From Enterocloster bolteae (GTDB lineage: Bacteria; Bacillota; Clostridia; Lachnospirales; Lachnospiraceae): a stretch of 64,000 nucleotides of DNA. The first letter of the stretch is position 1; every line of letters starts with the position of its first letter. Shown one piece after another: positions 9,501 through 16,262 of the stretch. The notes below the pieces were generated by a model, which saw nothing but the letters and a program-made list of their open reading frames with translations, searched no databases and was not told the origin of the DNA. Made by a program: the position numbers and the translations under genes. Location of the stretch: the NCBI RefSeq assembly GCF_002234575.2, contig NZ_CP022464.2, positions 2,728,001 to 2,792,000 on the forward strand. The letters run 5' to 3'.

Positions 9501-10350
9501 GAAGCTGTATCACAGCGGCGCAGTGTATGTGTGCGACCATAAAATCGGACAGCCAACCGTATTTATTCCGGTATTCCCGGGAACCAACTGCGAGTATGAC
9601 AGCGCCAGGGCCTTTGAGCGGTCGGGAGCAAAGGTGGTTACCAGGGTGCTGCGCAACATGAGCGCCGAAGATATCCGCCAGTCTGTGGACGAATACAGAA
9701 GAGAGATTGCAAAGGCCCAGATCGTCATGTTCCCGGGCGGATTCTCAGCAGGCGATGAGCCGGAGGGCTCTGCCAAGTTCTTTGCCACTGTATTCCGCAA
9801 TGCAGTGATGAAGGAAGAAATTGAGAAGCTTCTGGGCGAGAGAGACGGACTGATGCTGGGCATCTGCAACGGCTTCCAGGCCCTGATTAAGCTGGGCCTC
9901 CTGCCGGAGGGTGAAATCAAGGAGCAGGGACCGGAGTCACCTACCCTTGCCATGAATACCATTGGCCGCCATGTCTCCAAGATGGTATATACCAAGGTGG
10001 TATCCGATAAATCCCCATGGCTGGCCGGGGCCGGACTGGGCAGCGTATACTGCAATCCGGCATCCCACGGAGAGGGCCGTTTCGTTGCCAATGAATCATG
10101 GCTTCACAGGCTCTTTGCCAATGGACAGGTGGCAACCCAGTATGTGGACGACCAGGGCAGATGCACCATGGACGAGTACTGGAATCCCAATGGCTCTTAT
10201 ATGGCCATCGAGGGCATCACCAGCCCCGATGGAAGGATTCTGGGCAAAATGGCCCATTCCGAGCGCCGAGGCGAGGCAGTTGCCATGAATATTTACGGAG
10301 AGCAGGATATGAAGATATTTGAGTCTGGAGTGAGGTATTTTGGGTTGTAG
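6574..10350 (+). CDS. purL: Phosphoribosylformylglycinamidine synthase, single-chain
   Basis: Catalyses step four of purine synthesis: FGAR plus glutamine plus ATP give FGAM. The 1258-residue chain joins what Bacilli split into PurS, PurL and PurQ. It has an N-terminal PurS-like/linker part (about 1-200), two AIRS-type ATP-binding halves (motifs SDHCRHTTF, ETHNHPTEIEPFGGAATCLGG and GGKDSMSG) and a C-terminal class I glutamine amidotransferase. The amidotransferase triad is visible: nucleophile C1098 in LGICNGFQ, and H1165 and E1167 in SHGEGRF. Start ATG 6574 follows GCAGGAGG. It is a lone purine gene with its own promoter and is followed by several hairpins. Confidence 0.95.
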   Translation: MSVRRIFVEKKPAYAVKAGELREELENYLGIHNVKNVRVLIRYDIENLSEETYKKALVTIFSEPPVDLVYEEEFTRNPGDLVFSVEYLPGQFDQRADSAEQCVKLLKEDEEPVIRSATTYVVTAPLTAEQEEAIKSFCINPVDSRQADEEKPETLVTEFEVPEDILYFDGFADSSEEELKALYGTLNLAMTFKDFLHIQNYYKKEEHRDPSVTEIRVLDTYWSDHCRHTTFSTELKNVSFTDGDYREPMEETYKQYLADREVIYKGRDDKYVCLMDLALMAMKKLRSEGKLQDMEVSDEINACSIVVPVEIDGATEEWLVNFKNETHNHPTEIEPFGGAATCLGGAIRDPLSGRTYVYQAMRVTGAADPTRPLGETLKGKLPQRKIVNSAAQGYSSYGNQIGLATGYVKEIYHPGYVAKRMEIGAVMGAAPRKDVIRETSDPGDIIILLGGRTGRDGIGGATGSSKVHTTSSIEVCGAEVQKGNAPTERKIQRMFRRPEVSRIIKKCNDFGAGGVSVAIGELAAGLKIDLDKVPKKYAGLDGTEIAISESQERMAVVVDPKDVDQFLGYAAEENLEAVTVAVVTEEPRLKMDWRGKTIVDLSRAFLDTNGAHQEADVTLEVPGRAGNLFDKADVADVREKWLGMLSDLNVCSQKGLVERFDGSIGAGSVFMPYGGRYQLTETQAMVAKLPVLKGHTDTVTMMSYGFDPRLSSWSPYHGAVYAVVSSVAKIVAAGGDYSRIRFTFQEYFRRMNENPSRWSQPFSALLGAYSAQLGFGLPSIGGKDSMSGTFDTEDGEINVPPTLVSFAVDVNSHKNVITPEFKRPGSKIVVFRIAKNQYDLPDYSQVMDGYGKIFEDIKAGRIISAYAVEGNGLAEAVSKMAFGNKLGVKIEHNVDPRDFFAAAWGDIVCEVPDGMVGQLSISYTVIGEVTDRGAFEYGNVTISMEEALDAWMTPLEDVFPTAAGREARGEAAALEEKLYHSGAVYVCDHKIGQPTVFIPVFPGTNCEYDSARAFERSGAKVVTRVLRNMSAEDIRQSVDEYRREIAKAQIVMFPGGFSAGDEPEGSAKFFATVFRNAVMKEEIEKLLGERDGLMLGICNGFQALIKLGLLPEGEIKEQGPESPTLAMNTIGRHVSKMVYTKVVSDKSPWLAGAGLGSVYCNPASHGEGRFVANESWLHRLFANGQVATQYVDDQGRCTMDEYWNPNGSYMAIEGITSPDGRILGKMAHSERRGEAVAMNIYGEQDMKIFESGVRYFGL

Positions 10351-10493
10351 ATGGTTACGCGGACGTGTATAGGCAGTCGCGTCCGCTGTCCTTTCCACGC
10401 CAGGGATAGAAAAAAATCTCTGGCTATTGATATTTCGGAGATTCGGAGAAATATTGTCTGGCTGGGATTGACAATTGCACAGATGCTCCAGCA

Positions 10494-10533
10494 AAGGCCG
10501 CATTTCAAGATGAAATCAAGATAATGCGGCCTT
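10494..10533 (+). terminator. Hairpin array downstream of purL
   Basis: AAGGCCGCAT (10494-10503) pairs with ATGCGGCCTT (10524-10533), with an inner ATTTC/GAAAT stem. Two further hairpins lie between it and the purL stop: GCGGACG/CGTCCGC (10359-10386) and GCCAGGGA/TCTCTGGC (10399-10424). The set probably ends or stabilises the purL transcript. A T-rich run lies 40 bp further on rather than directly after the stem. Confidence 0.5.
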
Positions 10534-10599
10534 GTATATTGATTGGTATGCCGGTAGATTCGGCATGCCATTTTTCTTTTTTATGAGTAGGATATAAAT

Positions 10600-10897
10600 G
10601 ATGCAGATGCGAAGATACGTTGTGGGTGAGCGGGATGGGGGCGGGGGAGGCGGAGGCATCTACAGGAGCGTTGGTATCACTTGGGATGCGGGAAACGGCT
10701 TTAAGATTCAGGCGTACCCTTGTCTGAGCCTGGGAAATGGATTCCAGGCTGAGCCTATAGCGCGAGTTGGGTCGCCTGAATCTTGCTTAAAGCCGTTTTC
10801 CGCGGCCTTAGTGATTCCCGCTCCGCAGCCGGCCTCCGCCTCCCCCGCCCCCATCCCGTTCACGGACGGATGCCCCTTCCCCCTTCTGCATCCCTTA
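10600..10897 (-). repeat. Structured stop-codon-linked repeat, copy A
   Basis: One of three related long hairpin elements. Its sense strand is minus, the same as the GNAT gene whose TAA stop (10897-10895) is its first base. The outer arms 10631-10656 and 10833-10858 are perfect 26-bp complements. The inner arms 10688-10714 and 10773-10804 pair with a 3-base bulge. A third hairpin AGCCTGG/CCAGGCT sits inside. Blocks shared with the other copies, read in sense, are CCGTCCGTGA (10869-10860), CCAACTCGCG (near 10770-10761), GCTCAGACA (10729-10721), CCTGTAGATGC and CCCACAACGTATC (10626-10614). The open frame running through it on the plus strand looks spurious. It explains most of the 544 bp between purL and the GNAT gene. 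Confidence 0.8.
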
Positions 10898-11407
10898 AAT
10901 CCTCTTCTGATACCCAACCCTCAAATCCCCTGCTTCGCTTCCTTCTGTGAGAATCAGGGTGCCGCAGCGGATGTAGCCGCTTTTAGCCAGGGCGCGCTGC
11001 ATGGCCTGATTGTCAGGATGGGTGTCAATGCGGATATTGCGGATGCCTGATTGGAGGACATACTGTTCTGCCTCTGAAAACAGCCGGGCAGCCAGGCCCC
11101 GGCCTTTCAGGGAGTCCTTCACACATACCCGGTGGAATGCAAAGTAGGGCTCCTGGTTCAGCCAGGCCCCGTCTATGGAGGCATAGCTGGCTTCCGGCCC
11201 GGGGACAATGGTAATCATCCCGACCACCTGGCCCATGTCCTCAAGAACATGGAGCTGGGACTGAAGAATGGAAGCCTCCATCACCTGGCGGTTGGGCTCC
11301 CCCTTCTGCCATTGATCGATATTCCTTGCTTTAAATGATTCCTTGGCCTGGTCCGACATGGCTACAAGCTGGTCCAGGTCTTCTGTGTCTGCAAAACGAT
11401 ATGTCAT
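10895..11407 (-). CDS. GNAT-family N-acetyltransferase
   Basis: A 170-residue acetyl-CoA-dependent acyltransferase with one GNAT fold. The acetyl-CoA pyrophosphate-binding motif A is RVCVKDSLKGRGLAARLFSEA (about residues 92-112, with the Q/RxxGxG/A core KGRGLA). The strand before it, ASIDGAWLNQEPYFAFHRVCV, fits beta-4. The C-terminal SGYIRCGTL is the usual motif B end. The substrate cannot be predicted. ATG 11407 is preceded by AGGAGG (11416-11421 on the opposite strand). Its TAA stop forms the first bases of repeat copy A. It is divergent from the HD-domain gene. Confidence 0.88.
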   Translation of the reverse strand: MTYRFADTEDLDQLVAMSDQAKESFKARNIDQWQKGEPNRQVMEASILQSQLHVLEDMGQVVGMITIVPGPEASYASIDGAWLNQEPYFAFHRVCVKDSLKGRGLAARLFSEAEQYVLQSGIRNIRIDTHPDNQAMQRALAKSGYIRCGTLILTEGSEAGDLRVGYQKRI

Positions 11408-11560
11408 AAAAGTCCTCCTGTTATAAGATGAAGCGTTCTAAAACTTGCTGCCGGCGCATTGATACAGTCATATCCAGTATACAGTTGCCGGCCCTCTGCG
11501 TCAATAAAAGCAGGGGAATGAAGCGTACTTTTCCTGTGGATGTTCCGGGGCAGGATGGTA

Positions 11561-11589
11561 TTGCATTTTGCCGGACGGCTGATTATAAT
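11561..11589 (+). promoter_or_regulatory. Predicted sigma-A promoter of the HD-domain gene
   Basis: TTGCAT (11561-11566), exactly 17 bp, TATAAT (11584-11589), 45 bp before the start codon. This is a strong consensus match. Confidence 0.65.
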
Positions 11590-11634
11590 TGTGATATCAT
11601 ATGATTTCGCACAGAGGAAAGGAGCTTAAGTAAG

Positions 11635-12225
11635 ATGAACACTGCATTGACAAGGGAGAGGGCCTTGGAGGCCCTGAAAAAATATAACAGGGAGCCATTC
11701 CACATCCTCCACGCCCTTACCGTGGAAGGAGTGATGCGTTGGTTTGCCCAGGACCAGGGATATGGGGAGGAGACGGATTTCTGGGGAACCGCCGGCCTGC
11801 TGCACGACATTGACTTTGAGATGTACCCGGAGCAGCACTGCGTTAAGGCTCCGGAGCTTCTGAAGGAAGCAGGAGCGGAGGATGAGCTGATTCATGCCGT
11901 GTGCAGCCATGGGTACGGTCTTGTCTCAGATGTGAAGCCGGAGCACCAGATGGAAAAAATTCTGTTTGCGTCGGACGAGCTTACGGGTCTGATTGGGGCT
12001 GCGGCCAGGATGCGTCCGTCCGGGAGCGTAATGGACATGGAGGTGTCCAGCCTTAAGAAGAAGTTTAAGGACAAACGCTTTGCGGCAGGATGTTCCAGGG
12101 ATGTAATCAGGGAAGGGGCCGAGGAACTGGGCTGGACCCTGGAGGAGCTTATGGATAAGACTATCCAGGCTATGCGCTCCTGTGAGGCCGCCGTCAGCGA
12201 GGAGATGAAATTATACGAGGCATAA
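11635..12225 (+). CDS. HD-domain protein (HDIG-type metal-dependent phosphohydrolase)
   Basis: A 196-residue soluble protein of the HD superfamily. The metal-binding set is visible as HILHALTVEGVM (His near residue 25), GLLHDIDFEMYP (the HD pair, about 59-60) and later H/D residues around HAVCSHGYG. Family members hydrolyse phosphate esters of nucleotides, but the short single-domain type is usually annotated only as HDIG protein, and the substrate is unknown. ATG 11635 follows AAAGGAG. It stands alone behind a strong promoter, with no obvious operon partner; the next gene, hppA, has its own promoter. Confidence 0.85.
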   Translation: MNTALTRERALEALKKYNREPFHILHALTVEGVMRWFAQDQGYGEETDFWGTAGLLHDIDFEMYPEQHCVKAPELLKEAGAEDELIHAVCSHGYGLVSDVKPEHQMEKILFASDELTGLIGAAARMRPSGSVMDMEVSSLKKKFKDKRFAAGCSRDVIREGAEELGWTLEELMDKTIQAMRSCEAAVSEEMKLYEA

Positions 12226-12322
12226 CGCCTTCTTAACTGACCTTTGCTTTGCGATGCCTGCAACTGCCCGTTTATCATTTCGACCCCTTCCTTTGATTTG
12301 TAAAGAAAATTTATATATATAT

Positions 12323-12350
12323 TGTAAAAAGACATGTAGCGATATATACT
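12323..12350 (+). promoter_or_regulatory. Predicted promoter of hppA
   Basis: TTGTAA (12323-12328), 16 bp, TATACT (12345-12350), 89 bp before the start. A second option, TTGATT at 12293 with TATATA at 12316, lies just upstream in the same A/T-rich patch. Confidence 0.4.
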
Positions 12351-12438
12351 TGAGGGGAAATGTTGTGTGAATTTTCTGGAATAAGCGGTAAGTGCCTGAC
12401 TACGGGCGTCTGGCTGCTTATGAGAAGGAGGGAATGTA

Positions 12439-14523
12439 ATGGTTGCTATGTATTTTGTAGGAGCAGGTTCGCTGATGGCGCTGGTGTTCGCAGCCTTCAT
12501 GTTTGTGCGGGTCAGGAGAGAGCCTGGAGGGAACCCGGAGATGCTCCGCATATCCGGAGCCGTACAAAAGGGCGCCAATGCGTATCTGAGACGTCAATAC
12601 AAAGGTGTGGGAATTTTCTTTGCAGCCGTGTTTGTCATCCTGCTAGTGATGGCATTCTGCGGCTTTTTGAGTTTTTTTACGCCCTTTGCATTCCTGACAG
12701 GCGGTTTTTTCTCGGGTCTGTCCGGATTTATCGGCATGCGGACAGCCACCATGGCCAACTGCCGGACCGCCCAGGGAGCGTCCCGGAACTTGAACAAGGG
12801 ACTGAGGGTGGCATTCTCGGCGGGCTCTGTTATGGGGTTTACCGTGGTGGGCTTGGGCCTTCTGGATTTGACTGTGTGGTATTTCATATTGAACATGGCT
12901 TTTGGCGCGCTTCCTGATAGCCAGCGGATTGCCCAGATTACGGCCAACATGCTGACCTTTGGCATGGGCGCTTCCAGCATGGCCCTGTTTGCCAGGGTGG
13001 GCGGCGGCATCTTTACCAAGGCGGCTGATGTGGGCGCCGACCTGGTGGGTAAGGTGGAGGCCGGAATCCCTGAGGATGACCCGAGAAACCCGGCTGTCAT
13101 CGCTGACAATGTGGGTGATAATGTGGGCGATGTGGCTGGTATGGGCGCTGATCTGTACGAGTCCTATGTGGGCTCCATCGTATCCACTGCCGCGCTGGCC
13201 GTGGCCGCCGGATACGGGGGAAAGGGCGTGGCTGTTCCCATGATGCTGGCTGCTCTGGGAGTGCTGGCGTCTATCCTGGGAACCTTTTTTGTAAAGACAG
13301 AGGAGGACGCGTCACAGAAGAATCTTTTAAAGGCTCTGAGGACGGGAACTTACATCAGCGCGGCGCTGGTGGTGGCGGCGGCCTATGCAGCCATCCGTAT
13401 TCTGCTTCCGGACCACATGGGTATCTATGCGGCCATACTATCGGGGCTGGCCGCCGGTGTGCTGATTGGAGCTGTCACGGAATACTATACGTCTGATACG
13501 TATAATCCCACCAGAAAGCTGGCAGCGTCCAGCCGGACAGGAGGGGCCACAGTCATCATCAGCGGTCTTTCCCTGGGCATGCTGTCCACGGTGGCTCCTG
13601 TGGTTATTGTGGGCGTATCGGTCCTGATTAGCTATTACTGCTCAGGCGGCAGTGCTGATTTCAATGCAGGGCTTTACGGTGTGGGCGTGTCCGCAGTGGG
13701 CATGCTGTCCACCCTGGGCATTACCCTGGCAACCGATGCTTACGGACCGGTTGCCGATAATGCGGGCGGTATTGCAGAGATGACGCACATGCCGGAGGAG
13801 GTGCGTCAGAGAACCGATGCACTGGATTCCCTGGGCAACACCACGGCTGCCACAGGCAAGGGATTTGCCATTGGTTCCGCCGCGCTTACGGCCCTGGCCC
13901 TGATAGCGTCCTATATTGATAAGGTGAAGCAGATTGACCCGTCCCTGAGCATGGACCTGTCCATCACCAATCCCACGGTGCTCATTGGCCTTTTTATCGG
14001 AGGCATGCTGCCGTTCCTGTTTGCGGCCCTTACCATGGAGGCGGTGGGCGAGGCGGCCCAGTCCATAGTGGTGGAGGTGCGCAGGCAGTTCAGGGAAATA
14101 AAGGGACTGATGGAGGGAAAGGCAGAGCCGGACTATGGGGCCTGCGTGGATATGTGTACCATTTCGGCCCAGAGGCTGATGGTTGCCCCGGCCATGGTGG
14201 CGGTCATCATACCTGTGGCGGTGGGGCTTCTTCTGGGGCCGGAGGGTGTATCCGGACTGCTGGCAGGCAATACGGTTACAGGGTTTGTGCTGGCTGTTAT
14301 GATGGCAAATGCCGGAGGAGCCTGGGATAACGCAAAAAAATACATAGAGAGCGGGCAGCTGGGAGGAAAGGGCAGTGAGGAACACAAGGCGGCTGTCATA
14401 GGCGATACCGTAGGAGACCCGTTTAAGGACACCTCGGGTCCGTCCATCAACATCCTCATAAAGCTGACCAGTATGGTATCCATTGTGTTTGCCGGGCTTA
14501 TTGTGGCAGTGCATCTACTGTAA
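12439..14523 (+). CDS. hppA: Membrane-bound K+-stimulated ion-translocating pyrophosphatase
   Basis: Couples PPi hydrolysis to Na+ and/or H+ export across the cell membrane. The 694-residue polytopic protein has the expected length and about 16 hydrophobic segments. The catalytic face carries ADVGADLVGKVEAGIPEDDP followed by the DNVGDNVGDVAGMGADLYESY acidic cluster (around residues 195-240), and a C-terminal GDTVGDPFKDTSGPS. In the motif GNTTAATGKG the residue after GNTTA is Ala; K+-independent enzymes have Lys there, so this belongs to the K+-dependent group, many of which pump Na+. GAAGGAGG precedes ATG 12439. Its job fits with PPi-dependent PFK in the same window. Confidence 0.93.
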   Translation: MVAMYFVGAGSLMALVFAAFMFVRVRREPGGNPEMLRISGAVQKGANAYLRRQYKGVGIFFAAVFVILLVMAFCGFLSFFTPFAFLTGGFFSGLSGFIGMRTATMANCRTAQGASRNLNKGLRVAFSAGSVMGFTVVGLGLLDLTVWYFILNMAFGALPDSQRIAQITANMLTFGMGASSMALFARVGGGIFTKAADVGADLVGKVEAGIPEDDPRNPAVIADNVGDNVGDVAGMGADLYESYVGSIVSTAALAVAAGYGGKGVAVPMMLAALGVLASILGTFFVKTEEDASQKNLLKALRTGTYISAALVVAAAYAAIRILLPDHMGIYAAILSGLAAGVLIGAVTEYYTSDTYNPTRKLAASSRTGGATVIISGLSLGMLSTVAPVVIVGVSVLISYYCSGGSADFNAGLYGVGVSAVGMLSTLGITLATDAYGPVADNAGGIAEMTHMPEEVRQRTDALDSLGNTTAATGKGFAIGSAALTALALIASYIDKVKQIDPSLSMDLSITNPTVLIGLFIGGMLPFLFAALTMEAVGEAAQSIVVEVRRQFREIKGLMEGKAEPDYGACVDMCTISAQRLMVAPAMVAVIIPVAVGLLLGPEGVSGLLAGNTVTGFVLAVMMANAGGAWDNAKKYIESGQLGGKGSEEHKAAVIGDTVGDPFKDTSGPSINILIKLTSMVSIVFAGLIVAVHLL

Positions 14524-14615
14524 AACCGTGAGACGGCGCATGGACATTCTATGAGAAAAAGTCCGCCATAGAAAAACAAATGTCTCCTGTACGCAAATTT
14601 TTTCCTTTAAAAGTA

Positions 14616-14644
14616 TTGACATACATAACAAAGTAAGGTATTAT
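14616..14644 (+). promoter_or_regulatory. Predicted sigma-A promoter of the aspartate kinase gene
   Basis: TTGACA (14616-14621), 17 bp, TATTAT (14639-14644), 95 bp upstream of the ATG. A perfect -35 and a 5/6 -10. I looked for a lysine riboswitch in the short leader and saw none. Confidence 0.7.
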
Positions 14645-14738
14645 TTGCACTTGTAACGCTATACATATAAAGTGGCATTTATTTTATGAAATACGCTCCA
14701 TATCCGGCGCATAGAAAGAAACAAGGGAGACAGACAAG

Positions 14739-16058
14739 ATGAAAAAAGTGGTGAAGTTCGGCGGAAGTTCATTGGCCAGTGCAAGACAGTTCAAGAAAGT
14801 AGCAGATATCATTAAATCTGATAAGTCCAGAAGATACGTGGTCCCTTCCGCACCAGGCAGGCGAAGCGACAAGGATGAGAAGGTGACAGACCTGCTCTAT
14901 GCCTGTTACGACGCAGTGGCAGAAGGAAGGTCCTATAAGAAAATCCTGGAAAAGATTAAGAGCAGATATATGGATATCATCGACGGCCTGGATTTGAACC
15001 TGAACCTGGACCACGAATTTGACAGGATAGAGGAGAATTTTCTGGCAAAGGCAGGACGGGATTACGCTGCTTCCCGCGGGGAATACCTAAACGGCATCGT
15101 GGCAGCCAACTTCCTGGGATTTGAGTTTGTGGATGCGGCGGAGGTCATTTTCTTTGATGAAAACGGAAATTTTGAGTCCGAGCACACCAACCGGGAGCTG
15201 TCCGAGCGTCTGGAGCATGTGGAGAAGGCTGTTATCCCTGGTTTTTACGGTTCCAAGCCGGATGGAACCATCAAAACATTTTCCAGAGGCGGTTCCGATG
15301 TCACGGGCTCTATCGTGGCCAAGGCCATCCACGCGGATATGTACGAGAACTGGACGGATGTGTCCGGCGTTCTGGTGACAGACCCCAGAATCGTGGAGAA
15401 TCCGGAAGTTATCGAGACCATTACATACAAGGAACTGAGGGAGCTTTCCTACATGGGAGCCAGCGTCCTTCATGAGGATGCCATTTTCCCGGTGCGCAAG
15501 GAGGGCATTCCCATCAATATCAGGAACACCAATCGTCCTGAGGACAAGGGCACTCTTATTGTGGAGAGCACCTGCCGCAAGCCGCGTTACACCATCACCG
15601 GAATTGCCGGCAAGAAGGGATTCTGCTCCATCAACATAGAGAAGGCCATGATGAATGCCGAGGTTGGGTTTGGGAGAAAGGTGCTCAGCGTGTTTGAACA
15701 GTACGGCATCTCCTTTGAGCACATGCCCTCAGGCATTGATACCATGACTGTCTACGTGCACCAGTCGGAATTTGAGGAGTTTGAGCAGTCTGTCATAGCC
15801 GGAATCCACAGGGCTGTGGAGCCGGACACCGTGGAACTGGAGTCGGACCTGGCACTGATTGCAGTGGTGGGACGGGGCATGCGCTCCACCAGAGGAACAG
15901 CCGGCCGCATCTTTTCCGCCCTGGCCCATGCAAGGGTCAATGTGAAGATGATCGATCAGGGATCCAGTGAGTGGAACATCATCATCGGTGTGGAGAACGA
16001 TGATTTTGAGACGGCAATCAGGGCCATCTATGATATATTCGTGATCACGGAACTGTAG
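14739..16058 (+). CDS. lysC: Aspartate kinase
   Basis: Phosphorylates L-aspartate with ATP, the entry to lysine, threonine, methionine and diaminopimelate synthesis. The 439-residue chain has the amino-acid kinase domain (1-285) with KFGGSSLA at residues 5-12, RGGSDVTGS (about 185) and ENWTDVSGVLVTDPR. Two C-terminal ACT domains (about 300-440) bind regulatory amino acids. Its length and N-terminal ACT-free layout match the monofunctional enzymes. Feedback specificity cannot be told by eye. RBS GGGAGA lies before the ATG. It is monocistronic, with its own promoter and terminator. Confidence 0.93.
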   Translation: MKKVVKFGGSSLASARQFKKVADIIKSDKSRRYVVPSAPGRRSDKDEKVTDLLYACYDAVAEGRSYKKILEKIKSRYMDIIDGLDLNLNLDHEFDRIEENFLAKAGRDYAASRGEYLNGIVAANFLGFEFVDAAEVIFFDENGNFESEHTNRELSERLEHVEKAVIPGFYGSKPDGTIKTFSRGGSDVTGSIVAKAIHADMYENWTDVSGVLVTDPRIVENPEVIETITYKELRELSYMGASVLHEDAIFPVRKEGIPINIRNTNRPEDKGTLIVESTCRKPRYTITGIAGKKGFCSINIEKAMMNAEVGFGRKVLSVFEQYGISFEHMPSGIDTMTVYVHQSEFEEFEQSVIAGIHRAVEPDTVELESDLALIAVVGRGMRSTRGTAGRIFSALAHARVNVKMIDQGSSEWNIIIGVENDDFETAIRAIYDIFVITEL

Positions 16059-16105
16059 GCAGTCTGCTTATGGCATAGTACACAGGAAGCTTCGCGGGGT
16101 ATGAT

Positions 16106-16123
16106 AGCCCTGCGGGGCTTTTT
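16106..16123 (+). terminator. Rho-independent terminator of lysC
   Basis: AGCCC-TGCG-GGGCT (16106-16119) followed by a run of T to 16123. The stem is short, but the U-tract is directly attached and it lies 48 bp after the stop. Confidence 0.65.
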
Positions 16124-16215
16124 CTGAGGTGAGCCGGAGCATGCCGCTTCTGCCAGGGCTGCCCCCTGTCCCGGCTGCCCCTGCCCAATTTTTCATTTTA
16201 TTATAGTTGAAAGTG

Positions 16216-16224
16216 TGATATACT
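16216..16224 (+). promoter_or_regulatory. Extended -10 promoter of the PAP gene
   Basis: TGA-TATACT (16216-16224) forms an extended -10, 39 bp before the start codon. No good -35 is seen at 17 bp, which is usual for extended -10 promoters. Confidence 0.4.
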
Positions 16225-16262
16225 GGATAAAATAGTAAACAAGAAGAGAAGGAGGGGTCCAA

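Noticed and set aside
10598..11050. 150-codon plus-strand open frame across repeat copy A, and other frames through it
   Set aside because: It runs through a perfect 26-bp palindrome and then antisense into the GNAT gene. The protein is rich in Gly then Pro with no known motif, and the region is better explained as a structured repeat.
14645..14738. Possible lysine riboswitch in the aspartate kinase leader
   Set aside because: The leader from the predicted promoter is under 100 bases, too short for the conserved lysine aptamer, and no aptamer core was recognised.
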